Shown here: in pieces, positions 1-10,083 of the stretch
How the letters are laid out: each line of letters begins with the position of its first letter
How positions within the stretch are numbered: position 1 is the first letter of the stretch
From: Saururus chinensis
Taxonomy: Eukaryota > Streptophyta > Magnoliopsida > Piperales > Saururaceae
Assembly (NCBI GenBank): GCA_035235625.1
Contig: CP141145.1
Location: 5,084,001-5,148,000, forward strand
Direction of reading: 5' to 3'
Length of the DNA: 64,000 nt
The notes under the pieces: model-generated
What the model was told of the DNA's origin: nothing
Databases searched by the model: none
Seen by the model: only the letters and a program-made list of their open reading frames with translations
Position numbers and translations under genes: made by a program

Positions 1-334
1 ATGAAAGGGGAGAAATAGAGAAGAAAAGGGAGAAATTGGAATTCAATACTTTGCATAATTCTGAAAAGAAAGGAGATCGCCCCATATAGGGGACGACCAG
101 TCCCCTAGGGAGTCATGCCAACCCAACCCAAGGCCGGCCCACTTCCCTAGGGATGCATGCCAGTCAGTGGTTTGTCTAACCTGGACCACTGACTAAACCA
201 ATCCAAAATACATCTAAATATCCATAATACTAACTATTACAATAGCAAATCATCCAAGTAACTATGGAATAATAAAGTAAAGGCAAAGCACTAATCCTTC
301 ACTAACTGGTCAAGTTTGGTCATCGTGCACAACA
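1..334 (-). repeat. G1: 3' LTR fragment of a Reina-like Ty3/gypsy element
   Basis: This is the LTR preceding (in plus coordinates) the minus-strand pol remnant of G1, cut by the window edge. On the minus strand it starts TGTTGTGCAC at 334, right after a purine-rich tract (335-349, GGAAGCATGGTGGAG) that fits a polypurine tract. Its sequence (GCCCCATATAGGGG box near 80-95, AT-rich right half) is related to the LTR at 1257-1597 and to the inverted fragment near 5215-5380. The short LTR (about 340 bp in the complete relative) and the pol type fit Reina-clade chromoviruses; the clade is an inference. Confidence 0.7.
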
Positions 335-349
335 CTCCACCATGCTTCC

Positions 350-1256
350 GCTATTAGCCTTGTCCTCAAGGTGACCAACCAGGAAAATGGGCTAGAAAAT
401 CATCTTCAGGCATCCACGTGGCATCCTCAAGAGACTAACCTTGCCAAGAAAGCAAGACCTCAGTGATAATACGACCAGAGCGTCAAACCCGACGCTTCTG
501 CAGGATAGCAGCAGGGGCAGGATCAATGGCCACAACCTGCCCCATCAAGGGAGGAGAATGAGCATCCTGTGCCAAAGCAGCATCACCCACAAAGCGGCGC
601 AGATGAGGGACATGAAACACCGGATGAACTAAAAAATCAGGAGGAAGAGTCAGGTGGTAGGCCACCGGTCCAACACGCTCCTCAATACCATATGGACCAT
701 GGAAGCGGGGCACAAGCTTGGAGTGCACTGGCTAAAACAGAGAGGTCTGGCGTTGAGGAAGAACCGAGACATAGACCAAATCACCAAAAGCAAATTCCCG
801 ATCTGTATGACGACGATCATAAACCTGCTTCATCCGGTTTTGAACAGCCGACAAATTCTCCTTAAGCTGGCGTAAGACCTCATCACGCGTCTACAACATA
901 TAATCCACCTCGGCAAAGGAAGAGCGACTCGGCACATAAGATAAAATAGTCGGCGGTGGCCGTCCATAAAGCACCTCAAACAGGGTGAAACCAACACGCG
1001 TATGATAGGCCGTATTATAAGACCACTCAGCCCAGGGAAGGAGCTGAAGCCACTGGCGGGGCTGTAGCATGGTGAAGCAGCGGAGGTACTGCTCCAAGCA
1101 ATGGTTAACCACCTTCGTATGGCCATCCGTCTGAGGATGATAAGTAGTGCTCATATGTAAAGAAGATCCCTGCAACATGAAAAACTCCTGCCAGAACTGT
1201 GAGAGAAATACCCGGTCCCGGTCAGAGACAATCATGTGCGGCAAACCATGCAGGCA
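350..1256 (-). pseudogene. G1: integrase core and C-terminal/chromodomain remnant of Ty3/gypsy pol
   Basis: The minus strand encodes broken pieces of a chromovirus integrase. The piece at 891-1277 has the second catalytic Asp in VSDRDRVF, the STTYHPQTDGHTKVVN stretch and the downstream LPWAEWSYNTAYHT and FEVLYGRPPP blocks typical of plant chromoviruses. The piece at 483-728 holds the GPYGIEERVGPVAYHL and VFHVPHLRRFVGD blocks before the chromodomain. The E of the DDE triad is present (HCLEQYL). Frames are broken between the pieces. The gene stops abruptly at 1256, where the LTR of a second element begins, so the upstream part (RT, RNase H, gag) is not in the window. It encodes no functional protein. 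Confidence 0.85.
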
Positions 1257-1597
1257 TGTTGTGCCCAGTGTAGGCACAATCGGTACACAGGAGTTCTACG
1301 CAGTGAAAGGGAAAGAAGTTGGAAGAAAGGGAAAGGAAGTCTTGAATTTCATTCAACATACCCACAAAAGAGGAAGACAACCCCTTTATGGGGAGTTGCA
1401 CCTCATATTGGGAGTTGCACCCCATATTGGGAATCATGCCACTAGTGGGCCCGGTTCTCCCGTGGTTCACTAGTGCGCCCATTACAAAGCATCCAGAAAT
1501 AATAGTTAACTGCTAATCAGAATGAAAACTAGTCTAATGACATAATTAAAGTACTGAAATAAGGGAAATACTAAGTCTAGTGCACTTGTGCACAACA
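1257..1597 (-). repeat. G2: 3' LTR (341 bp) of a Reina-like Ty3/gypsy element nested in G1
   Basis: On the minus strand the LTR runs from TGTTGTGCAC (1597) to GGGCACAACA (1257), so it has TG...CA ends with a short inverted repeat TGTTGTG/CACAACA. It lies between G2's pol 3' end and the integrase gene of G1, in the same strand as both. A degenerate purine tract (GGAAGCATGGTGAG) directly precedes it on the minus strand. The five bases outside the low end are aggca (1252-1256); the other end of G2 is rearranged, so a target duplication cannot be checked. Confidence 0.75.
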
Positions 1598-2096
1598 CTC
1601 ACCATGCTTCCGCACACGCCTTGTCCTCATGGCCACCACGAAGGATACCAGAGCAGAAACTCATCCTTAGACAACCACGTAGCATCCTCAAGTGACTGGC
1701 CCTGCCAAGAGACTAAAACCTCCATGGTAATACGACCTGAATGGCATACACAACGCTTATCAAGCAGCGCTGCAAGAGTGGGGTCAGACGAAGCCACTGG
1801 ACCCATCAAGGGAAGAGGTGGAGCATCCATGCCAGTGAAGGGTCACCAATGCAATGGCGCAGCTGGGAAACATGAAAAACCGGATGGACCATCAAACCCG
1901 AGGGTAGAGTGAGGCGGTAGGCAACCAAAACAATGCACTCTTCAACAACATAGGGGCCATGAAAGCGTGGAGCAACAAGCTTAGAGTGCTCAGGCTGGAA
2001 TAAGGAGGTCTAGCGTTAAGGAAGAACTGAGACATAAACTAAGTCCTCCACTGCAAACTCGCGCTCGGTTTGATGGCTATCATAAATCTGCTTCAT
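1598..2096 (-). pseudogene. G2: integrase C-terminus and chromodomain remnant
   Basis: The reading frame at 1627-1830 (minus) ends in a chromodomain-like stretch: EVLVSWQGQSLEDATW, in which the aromatic and EDATW residues correspond to the chromodomain of plant chromoviruses. Between 1840 and 2096 further integrase C-terminal sequence is present but out of frame. In this family the chromodomain recognises histone marks and guides insertion. Here it is interrupted by frameshifts and is followed on the minus strand by the polypurine tract and LTR at 1257-1597. Confidence 0.7.
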
Positions 2097-2669
2097 TCAG
2101 TTCTGAGCCACAAACAAGGTCGCTTTAAGCTGGTGAAGAACCTCATCCCGAGTCTGGAGCATGTAGTCGACCTCTGCCACTAATGACCGATGGGGCACAT
2201 CGGACAACACAGTAGGAGGCGGCCTGCCATATAGGACCTCAAAAGGAGTGAACCTGGCACGAGTGGGGTAGGCGGTGTTATAAGACCACTCCGCCCAAGG
2301 AAGAAGCTGAAGCCAATAGCGGGGCTGAGACATGGTGAAACAACGCAAATACTGCTCCAAACATCGGTTCATGACCTCGGTCTGACCATCCGTTTGAGGG
2401 TGATACGCGGTGCTCATGTGAACAGAAGTGCCCTGTAAAGTGAAAAACTCCTGCCAAAACTGAGAGATGAAAACCTGGTCGCGATCAGAAACAATAGTGC
2501 AGGCCATACCATGTAACTTGGCCACCTCCCTAACATAGAGTTCTGCCATCGACTTAGCTGAGTAGGGATGACCCAGAGCACTAAAATGGGCAAATTTAGA
2601 CAGCCCATCCACTACCACCATGATCACCGACTTGGCTTGAACCAACAGTAAGGCCTCCACAAAGTCCAT
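2097..2669 (-). pseudogene. G2: integrase catalytic core (Ty3/gypsy, rve domain)
   Basis: A 190-residue open frame covers the integrase core. All three DDE positions can be placed: D in VVVDGLSKFAHF, D in IVSDRDQVF, and E in NRCLEQYLR. The blocks STAYHPQTDGQTEVMN, WAEWSYNTAY and FEVLYGRPPP follow. It is the best preserved domain of G2 and aligns with the G1 copy at 891-1256. A stop near 2670-2680 separates it from the zinc-binding part upstream. In an active element this enzyme would join cDNA to the host chromosome; here it is one segment of a decayed polyprotein. Confidence 0.85.
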
Positions 2670-2681
2670 AGAAACATCGTC

Positions 2682-3323
2682 CTAAACCTGATCTGGAATG
2701 GGCAAGGGCTGAAGTAACCCGGCGGGTGAGGTAGTGGCTAACTTGGCATGCTGATAGACATCACAAGCGGCCACATAAGCAATCACTGCTTGACATACAC
2801 CCTGCCACAAGAAGCTCTGACTGACCCATTTATAGGTGCAAAGAGCACCCTCATGACCTACCAAGGGAGATGCATGGAAGTGAGCTATGAGACGCTGGCG
2901 CAGATCGGAAACCACTGGCACCCAAAGATGGTCCTTCCAGAAGAGAAGGCCATCCTTCCATGTGAAGCCAAGGTGCGCTGCTGGGTCGGTCTGGAGGGCC
3001 GCAATCAGAGTGGAGGTCGGGGAATCATCGTGATATGCTTGCTGTAATTCATCAAGAAAAGGATAAACTGGACTGGAAATGGCCAAGCACGAACCTGGGG
3101 TGGTGCGGCGAGACAGTGCATCAGCCACAGCGTTGTCAGAGACTTTCTTGTACACCACCTCATAGTCATAGCCCAAGAGCTTACTAACCCACCGCTGCTG
3201 CGTGGGCGTGGACACCCGTTGCTCGAGAAAGTACTTGAGCAGCTGATGGTCAGTGAGAATGAGAAACCGTCGGTCAAGCAAATAAGGATGCCACTTGTCA
3301 ACAGCGAGGACAATAGCGAGCAT
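2682..3323 (-). pseudogene. G2: RNase H C-terminal half and integrase zinc-binding domain
   Basis: A 213-residue open frame starts inside RNase H (EMLAIVLAVDKW block truncated to MLAIVLAVDKWHPYLL, then ILTDHQLLKYFLEQR and NAVADALSRR) and continues into the integrase N-terminal HHCC domain. In the HHCC domain the two His are visible (HFHASPLVGH) and the first Cys is in AACDVYQHAK, but the second Cys of the usual CDVC is Tyr, so zinc binding is probably lost. A stop codon separates it from the RT frame at 3333. Confidence 0.85.
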
Positions 3324-3332
3324 CTCTTTCTC

Positions 3333-4445
3333 CTAGACAGAGAGGGACAGGGAACGACCAGCCAAAACCTTGCTGAGGTAGGCAATGGGACTCTCGTCCT
3401 GAAGTAGTACTGCCCCTAGGCCTGCATTCGAAACATCGGTCTCCACCACGAATGGCCGGCTAAAATCAGGAAGAATCAGAACAGGGGCTGTCGCCATAGC
3501 TTGCTTCAACTCCTGAAAGGCTGCCTGGGCAGTGTCCGACCAGCAAAAGGTGCCTTTCTGTAGCAGCTGAGTGAGCGGCCGACTCGCCGTAGCGGTGAAT
3601 AAAGCGCCGATAATAATCAGTAAGGCTATTACTGGCCAGGACAGCATGACATCCACCTTAGAGGGGTCCGTAGCCACCCCATCATGAGAGATGATATGAC
3701 CCAAGTAATCAACCTGTGGGCTGCCAAATGAACACTTCGAGTGTTTAAGAAACAATGAGTTAGCTTGCAGGATATCAAAGACAGACTTGAGATGCTCCAA
3801 ATGGTCGCCCCATGACTTGCTATAGATCAGAATATCATCGAAGAACACCAAGATGTAGCAGCCGAGGAAGGGCCGGAAGAGGTCATTCATAAGGCTCTGA
3901 AATGTAGAGGGCGCGTTCGTGAGGCCGTACGACATGACCAGGAACTCGAAATGACCATCATGAGTACGAAAGGTGGTCTTATGCACATCGGTCGGCTGCA
4001 TACGGATCTGATGATAACCTGAACGAAGTTCAAGCTTACTGAATACAGTAGCACCAGATAGCTCGTCCAACAGTTCCTCCACCACCGGTATAGGATATTT
4101 GTCCTTCACTGTGATAGCATTCAACGCCCGGTAATCAACACAGAAGCGCTAAGTACCATCCTTCTTATGGACCAGCAACACTGGGGAAGAAAAGGAGCTC
4201 GTGCTGGGCCGAATGATACCCGAGGAAAGCATGTATGCTACCAGACGCTCCATCTCAGCCTTCTGAATGTATGGATAGTGATAGGGACAAACATTGGCTG
4301 AAGAAGCACCTGGAAGAATAGGGATAGAGTGGTCATGAGCCCGCACCGGAGGAAGGCCTTTTGGTTTAGCAAACACCGTGTCATACGCTGCCAAGAGGTC
4401 AAGAAGGTCCTGCGGCAAGTCATGTTGTACCACGTCCACTGACAC
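3333..4445 (-). pseudogene. G2: reverse transcriptase and start of RNase H
   Basis: Two frames (4149-4445 and 3333-4124) separated by one stop codon encode an RT. The N-terminal part has PKGLPPVRAHDHSIPILPG, IIRPSTSSFSSPVLLV and HKKDGT. The second has KYPIPVVEELLDEL, GYHQIRM, TTFRTHDGHFEFLVM, SYGLTNAPSTFQSLMND and the FFDDILIYS catalytic box (about 3825-3855). The first catalytic Asp, normally in FSKLDLRSGYHQ, is Glu here (FSKLELRSGYHQ). RNase H begins at ETDVSNAGLGAVLL. The YxDD equivalent is intact, but the stop codons and the Asp-to-Glu change point to a dead enzyme. The block order and wording are those of chromoviruses. Confidence 0.9.
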
Positions 4446-4559
4446 CCGCTATTGGAGGAGAAGTCCTTGCGATGCGAACCAGAAGAAGGACCCCATTGCC
4501 TGAGTAGAAAGGAGAGTGCCAGGCTGAGAGCCTTGGAGATGTACCCGCTGTCCATGCAA

Positions 4560-5205
4560 TGCAAAATCAATCACTAGGTCCTTAAAGTTCCAGAGAACAT
4601 CCCCAAGCTCCTAGAGCCACTGCACCCCCAACACCACATCCGCCCCCTTCGTGGAAGTAAGAAGAGGTCGGTCACGAAGGTGTAGCCCTGAATGGAGAGT
4701 GAGGCTTGGGTACAGACACCTGAACTTCGGAGGTGCTTGCCATCACCAATCAATACATCAAAAGGCATCGAGTCAGACACAAAGCAACCTAGTCATTGCG
4801 CAACCTTGTCGTTGATGAAGTTGTGAGTAGACATGTTAATCAGAATGGCAACCTGTTGCCACTTGAGATAACCCTGTACTCACATGGTGCGTGGAGTGAA
4901 TGCCCCTAAAAAAGCATGCACAGAGATCTCCGGCAGTGTATTGGCAGGGTACGAAGAATTAGGCCCCTCTGTCACCCTTGTCTCCTCATCGATCTCCTCC
5001 ACTAATAGACTGCCCTTGACGGAACAACGGTGCCCCGGGATGAACTTCTCATCGCAGTGAAAACAAAGCCCTTTTGCACGACATTTTTCCATTTGTGCTA
5101 GAGTGAGACGGTGGACAATCGGGCCAGCCTGAAGGGGTGCTTGACCAACGCGGCCAGCCACCAGGCTGTTGGCTGGAGTGGCAAGAGGAGAGGCGGACAT
5201 AGCAG
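4560..5205 (-). pseudogene. G2: protease and gag zinc-knuckle remnant
   Basis: The frame at 4880-5200 contains a gag-type zinc knuckle: GLCFHCDEKFIPGHRC, a Cys-Cys-His-Cys arrangement seen in plant chromovirus gag. Next on the minus strand (about 4780-4880) is an aspartic-protease remnant with LINMSTHNFI, where the usual catalytic LID(S/T)GSTHNFI has Asn in place of Asp. The frame at 4574-4780 continues with the protease DVLIGD block. Most of gag, upstream of the knuckle, is missing: at about 5205 the coding sequence meets an inverted LTR fragment. Confidence 0.75.
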
Positions 5206-5380
5206 CCCGAGGAAAAGGTCTGATCCTGCCCCCGCGACGCTATCTAGCCAACTTCTCTTCCCCTATATGGGGCAATCTCTTTCCTTGTTTCTAGTTTATG
5301 CAATTGAGACTATTCTGAACTTCTCCCATTTCCATGCGTGAATCTCTTTACTATCGATTGTGCCTACATTGGGCACATCA
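5206..5380 (+). repeat. Reina-like LTR fragment in inverted orientation to G2
   Basis: Read on the plus strand this segment ends CGATTGTGCCTACATTGGG then CACATCA (5357-5380). That matches the minus-strand end of the LTR at 1257-1280, so the fragment points the opposite way from G2. It also shares the CCCCTATATGGGG box and the GAATTC/TGCATAA surroundings with the LTR at 1-334. It carries no PBS after its end. Its presence right beside a truncated gag shows a rearrangement, not a normal 5' LTR. Confidence 0.65.
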
Positions 5381-6523
5381 GCAGGTCTGCTCAAGGTTTC
5401 AACTAGGGTGAACAAGATTATTTTTCTCAATTATGAGACTTTCATTGGTTCATTTATACATGTGTATGGATATAATGTTCATTAACACAGGATATGTAAG
5501 AATAGTAATGCTTAGGTTCACAGGTGATTATGGAAATGAGTTTGCATGAATATGCAGTATGGTGTGTGATGGATACACTTTATTTCATAGGGTGAATGTT
5601 TATATTGAGATATGATTATGCATAATATGAATGTTAAGAATTGATTTATGTAGGATGTTATTGTTAAAATGAGATTCATAGGATTACATGTGATGTGTAC
5701 ATGTTTTATGAGCTAAGGATGAATCCATGATGCAGAGGGGGCATGATAATGTGTTTATGGAATGTGGGTTATAGCATGATATGCAGGTGGCAAGACTATA
5801 TGTTTATGAAATATGTTATACATCATGATATGATGGTGGAATGATTATGTGTATATGAAATACATTGAACATAATGCACATATGGCATGAGTATATGTTT
5901 ATGGAATATGAATTATGACATGATGCACAGGTGGTATGGATAGATGTGATTTGTCCTATGATGAATGGGTGTGGTGAATGATTATGTGATGAATGTTATG
6001 TTGATAATACCTATGAAATCTTTATGAGGTTACTTTCCGTATTAAAACCTTCGTTAAGAATTGGCTCACCCCTCTTTGTTTGGTGGTTTTGTTTTGGGGC
6101 TGCATGTCGTGCCATGTAGGTGCTTCAGATGGCCTCTACGTTGAGCATGTGTATGGCTACATACTTTGAGAGGTTCTATGGTTACATAGGGTTATGTTAG
6201 CTGTGTTTATGACATGTTGAGAAATATACATTTGACTCTACTTCACACTTTGTTTAGCCATGTATGGCTTGTGCTTGTTTAGGCATTGTGGGTTTGCTTT
6301 AGTTTATGACTAGTTGATGTGGGTATGAGTGGAATAAGACTTTAATTAGTAGTCCTACCTTTGCTCTATTTGCTTTTGTACAAAGCGTTAGTGCGCTACT
6401 CTGTTGTGTGTTCACCCAAGGCTTGTTAAGTCTTCTACATTTCAACTCAACTTAGTCGCATTACATGCCGTGTACTCCTTGGACCTGGTTCAGTTTAGAT
6501 GTGTTGTGTGCCAGGGCATGACA
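5381..6523 (+). repeat. 3' part of a long LTR of unassigned Ty3/gypsy type
   Basis: No coding sequence is seen. The segment is rich in ATG/TATG-type short repeats, contains GGCTCACCCC (about 6064-6073), a block common in long plant gypsy LTRs, and ends with GGGCATGACA at 6523, which looks like an LTR terminus. No PBS follows; instead homology to LTR A begins. I read it as the 3' part of an LTR that replaced the first 800 or so bases of LTR A. The element it came from is not identified. Confidence 0.5.
5727..5950 (+). repeat. Degenerate 49-bp tandem repeat inside an LTR
   Basis: Four to five units begin with ATGAT(AT)GCA(G/C)A at 5727, 5776, 5825, 5874 and 5920. Spacing is 49, 49, 49 and 46 bp. 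Each unit continues with a GTGG-rich stretch and TATGTTTATG(G/A)AATATG. The array lies in the LTR fragment 5381-6523. Confidence 0.7.
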
Positions 6524-8245
6524 CGTCCTCCACTGATAGAATGTAGAGAGAGAGAGAGAGAAATATCCTCAGGTAAGGGGAAGTTTTGTCCATCGCTTAT
6601 GGGTGTAGAAAGTGAGAAACGTCTCCGGGGAAGGGGAGGTTCTATCCACTGTCATTGAGCGTGTTGGACATCCTGACGAGGTTACTTGTTGAGTTAGAGA
6701 GCTATAAAACTTGGAAAATGGATGTCCAAGTGCATGGTGTCTGGCTTATCATCTTCAAACTCATTTGGAGAGTGAGGTCAGGATTTTATCGTGTCTTAAG
6801 TCATTCATGTTTACTGTGATTATGTTTTGAACTTAATATACGTATGACTCGAGCATGCTATGCATTAGAGTTAGTTTCAAGCTATGTTTTATTACTTTTC
6901 CATATTTTTTATTTGCCGAATGATTATTCGTTAGCATAACATAGAAGTTATATACTATATGTTTATAATTTTATTATATATTCTATTTGACGTCCGGTTT
7001 GCTGAATGATTATATATACTATGACTTTTTTGCTTTCCTCGTATATTGTTTTATCAAAGTTTATCCTTAGATTTTGATATATTATTCTACACGTTGAAGA
7101 GTGTGAGATAGAGACAATCTAGCTTCACCACTGTTTCAATTAGGAATGACTAAAGTACATTTAAAAAGTTGTTTTAAAGAATCATTCTTCATAGAATGAT
7201 GACTCTCAAGATTATTTTCAAAAATATGTACAAGCATGGTGATCGAGTTACTGAAATGGGATGAAGAATGGGTAATTGTTTCGTTGGAGCGAGCAACCAA
7301 CCCTATCATTGTAGTCATTAATAATGAAACTCCCATGGCTTGTAGTGGCGAGACAAGGGTTTTTAAAAGGATAAACATTGTGATATAATGTAGTGAAAGA
7401 AAAACTGCTCTTTAATGAGTTTGGGCAATCAAGATTGATTTGTTTGTCTGGAGTTGTCGCTGGGTGCCCTAATAGTGCTCTATGGATTAGATGCGAGCAT
7501 AGTTATAATGTGGTTTGGAATCGAATATATGGTACCTATTTTAGCTTGGTGAGCCCCTAACTAAGGGCAAGACCCCTTATGAATGCTATGCAAGCCAGGG
7601 TAGAGAGTACTATAGGAAGACTCTCTACTCTCATGATCCCGGTGCCATATAAGCACGAGTGTCTATTTTCTCTACAAGCACGAGGTGTTTTGCGATGATA
7701 TGTGAAGGAGTAACAAGAGGCTTCTTTGTACCTTTAACAAAGTCCATAGGATAAAGTAGGTGTATGCGACAATTGTAGCAAATTACAAGAGCTTACAAAC
7801 CCTGAGAGCATCTTCGATATGTAGGAAGAAACTCTAGGGGTTGTTTTGGGTGAATGGGACCCCCAATTTTTATGAAACGTAGTATATATATTATATGTTT
7901 TGAAACTGTCATATGTTACTTAATCGCCAATAGTATAAAATCTCCTACTGAATATTTTAAAATACTCACCACACTCAGACTTTGTAGGACTTGTCGAATC
8001 TTAGTATGTGGGTGGAAGGGTCTACTCGAGAGTTTCGAGTTGATTTCAAGGATTTTCAACTACACCTAAATCATAGTAAGAACTCTTGCTATTTTTCTCC
8101 TTGTGTGTTTGTACACAAATAGTAGTTCCTAGGAAATAACTATTTTATACCATGCTTATGATGAATAGCTCCAGTCATAGGCCAGAGAAAATTTTGATAC
8201 TTTTTATTAATTCTTTTATATATGCTTCTAAAATCTCGAGGTGCG

Positions 8246-9435
8246 TGATGCACTAAAATAATGTTTAATAAAATGTTTTCAAATTTCTATTTGCAATCCT
8301 ATTTTGTGTTAATTCATTGCTAATTTGGACTATTTATGTTTTGAATAAGTTAGTTGGACCTTAATTGAGTTTACATGCCTAAACAGGCTTCAACAAGATA
8401 CAACTGGAAGAGGAAGTTAAGCCCAACTACCCAAAGCTATTTAAAAGTCAAGAATAAGCTCATAATGGTCTAACATACATGGAATGGTCGAACACAACCT
8501 TGTGGACCCATTTGATTTGAGATTTGTATGAATAGAACTAAATTATGAAAGAAGTTGATTCGGATAGATTGACACAGCCTTAGTATTTTAATCACATCTT
8601 TTTATGTATAATTCGGATTGATACGATTCTGGTGCAATGAAAAGAAGACTTCCGTGGCTACAAGTGTTATTTCAGGAAGAAATTCCAAATTCTGAAGATA
8701 TAGGGGTCCAATCTGGTAATCAATCAGGATAAAATCTGGAGATATGATATGATTTTCCCCTTTGAAGCAACCTTTCTTTTCCTATAAATAGAGGGGCGGA
8801 CGTGATAGATGGGGTATTCTCTCCTCTTTGGAGCTCTCTTCTCCTATTTCCTTCTCTCATTTTGCATTTTTATTTTTAGTTTTATTGTAATGGCTTTCTA
8901 AAGCTCTCAAGCTAAGGCTAGGAATGAAGCTTGTACTTGATGTTTAATAGATACTTTGATTCAAGTAAGTTCTTTATCATTTTAAATTGATGTTTTATAT
9001 TTAAAGAGTTTATAATCTATATAATTATTTGATTCAACATTGACGAAAGGCACGCTGAATGCTTATAATTCCCTATGATTATACACTTAATACTTTCACG
9101 TAGTAAACAATCAATTACTATTGTTCTATTTCAAAGTTCTTTAAAAGATAAATTTTCCGATTGAGACAAATTTTTATTTGATCTTAATTGAGTTATCATT
9201 TGAATAAAGTATACATTAGAGATTTATTACAAGTGGATTTTTGATGCCTTAGCACTTTCTCTTTGAATTGTCTCTTATTATCTATTTTACTTTTCTTCTC
9301 TATTTTATTCTCTTCGTAATAGTTTTCTGTGTCACACAAGGCTTTCCCTGTGGATCGACCTTGTTTACTATAGTTGACAAGTAAAAAAAAAAAATTTGAA
9401 CTAGACTCCTTCATAGTCTTAGTTTGGACGTAACA
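8246..9435 (+). mobile_element. Athila-like solo LTR with 5-bp target duplication
   Basis: The sequence starts TGATGCACTAAAATAATG and ends TTTGGACGTAACA, and is flanked by gtgcg (8241-8245) and gtgtg (9436-9440), a near-perfect 5-bp duplication. It is related, in opposite orientation, to the LTR at 14080-15495 (shared TGATGC(A)CTAAAATAATGTT start, GGAAGAGGAAGTTAAGCCCA at 8410-8430, GGATCGACCTTGT near the end). A TATA box (8783-8790) lies in the middle. One LTR without internal sequence, within another LTR, is the product of LTR-LTR recombination. Confidence 0.85.
8783..8790 (+). promoter_or_regulatory. TATA box of the solo LTR
   Basis: CCTATAAATAGAGGGG sits in the mid-LTR position where Pol II transcription of the retroelement would begin. 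The opposite-strand relative at about 14755-14765 is mutated there. Confidence 0.6.
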
Positions 9436-9445
9436 GTGTGACAAT

Positions 9446-9457
9446 TGGTATCAGAGC
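9446..9457 (+). other. G3: primer-binding site (initiator tRNA-Met type)
   Basis: TGGTATCAGAGC follows the end of LTR A (GTGTGACA at 9443) after two bases. It is complementary to the 3' end of plant initiator tRNA-Met and marks the start of the internal region of G3. Confidence 0.85.
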
Positions 9458-10083
9458 AACCAAGAAATTCTATCTACAAATACATGATGTGAGAAATAAT
9501 ATTGTAACTAGACCTAATTTTTTGTCTGACTTAGCAGGTGTAGCATGTAAGTTAATAAACTTAGTTTCTACTGGGTGGTATGTCTTGTAAGGCTCTAGAA
9601 CTACCAAGGAGAAATCTATTAAACACCAATGGTATGGGACGTGCAGCATTAGTAGATAGCTCCAAGGTTGGTTATGCTTGTGCAACATAAAGTTGTTTTT
9701 AGACATCGCAAAATACTCATGGTATTAGACGTAAGTACTAGTGGCCACTCAAAAGTGTCGTGACAGGTACAGTTCAAGATATGTCAATGTAGATAATTAG
9801 GTAATATGTCTTGAAGGGTGGTGGAATTGCCATAGAGAAACCATCAAGCACCTGTGGTATGGGATATGTGGTATTAGTGGATAGCCTGAAGGTTGGTTTC
9901 GTTTGTGCTGTGCAAGGTTGATTTTGAAGTGGCTAGTTAGAAGCGTCGTTATATATACACTTTAGGACATGTTAACACAAATAACTAGTATTATGTTTTT
10001 ACAGTTTTCTTTGATAATAATTGTTATTATCGGAATGATTTTATGTGTTTTGGTTTTGAAAACAAGTGGGCAGGGTGTTATAA
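9458..10083 (+). repeat. Non-coding start of the G3 internal region with a 226-bp tandem duplication
   Basis: The first about 50 bases match those after LTR B (CAAGAAATTCT, GAGAAATAATATTGTA). Two degenerate copies of a unit of about 226 bp follow, roughly 9532-9759 and 9760-9985. They share TATGTCTTG, the CACC(A/T)(A/G)TGGTATGGGA block and a GGTTGGTT stretch. Scattered stops exclude a gag frame. The end (GGGTGTTATA at about 10074-10083) resembles an LTR terminus, so part of this may be LTR sequence from another element. Confidence 0.45.

Larger units (their letters stand above)
6524..9443 (+). repeat. G3: LTR A, 5'-truncated long LTR (Tekay-like gypsy), interrupted by a solo LTR
   Basis: From about 6527 this segment aligns along its length with LTR B (16698-17718 and 21754-22473). 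Shared blocks include the GA repeat at 6543-6562, AAGGGGAGGTTCTATC, the TCTAGCTTC(A/G)CCACT block, GGTGAGCCCCTAAC and CCCTTATGAATGC. The LTR ends GTGTGACA at 9443, just before a primer-binding site. The first 800 or so bases present in LTR B are missing. An Athila-like solo LTR (8246-9435) sits four to eight bases from its end. Confidence 0.8.

Noticed and set aside
441..865. Plus-strand frames of 63-98 residues at the window start
   Set aside because: Antisense shadows of the G1 integrase/chromodomain remnant.
6543..6562. GA microsatellite as a stand-alone feature
   Set aside because: Short and shared with LTR B (16711-16726), so it is part of the LTR.
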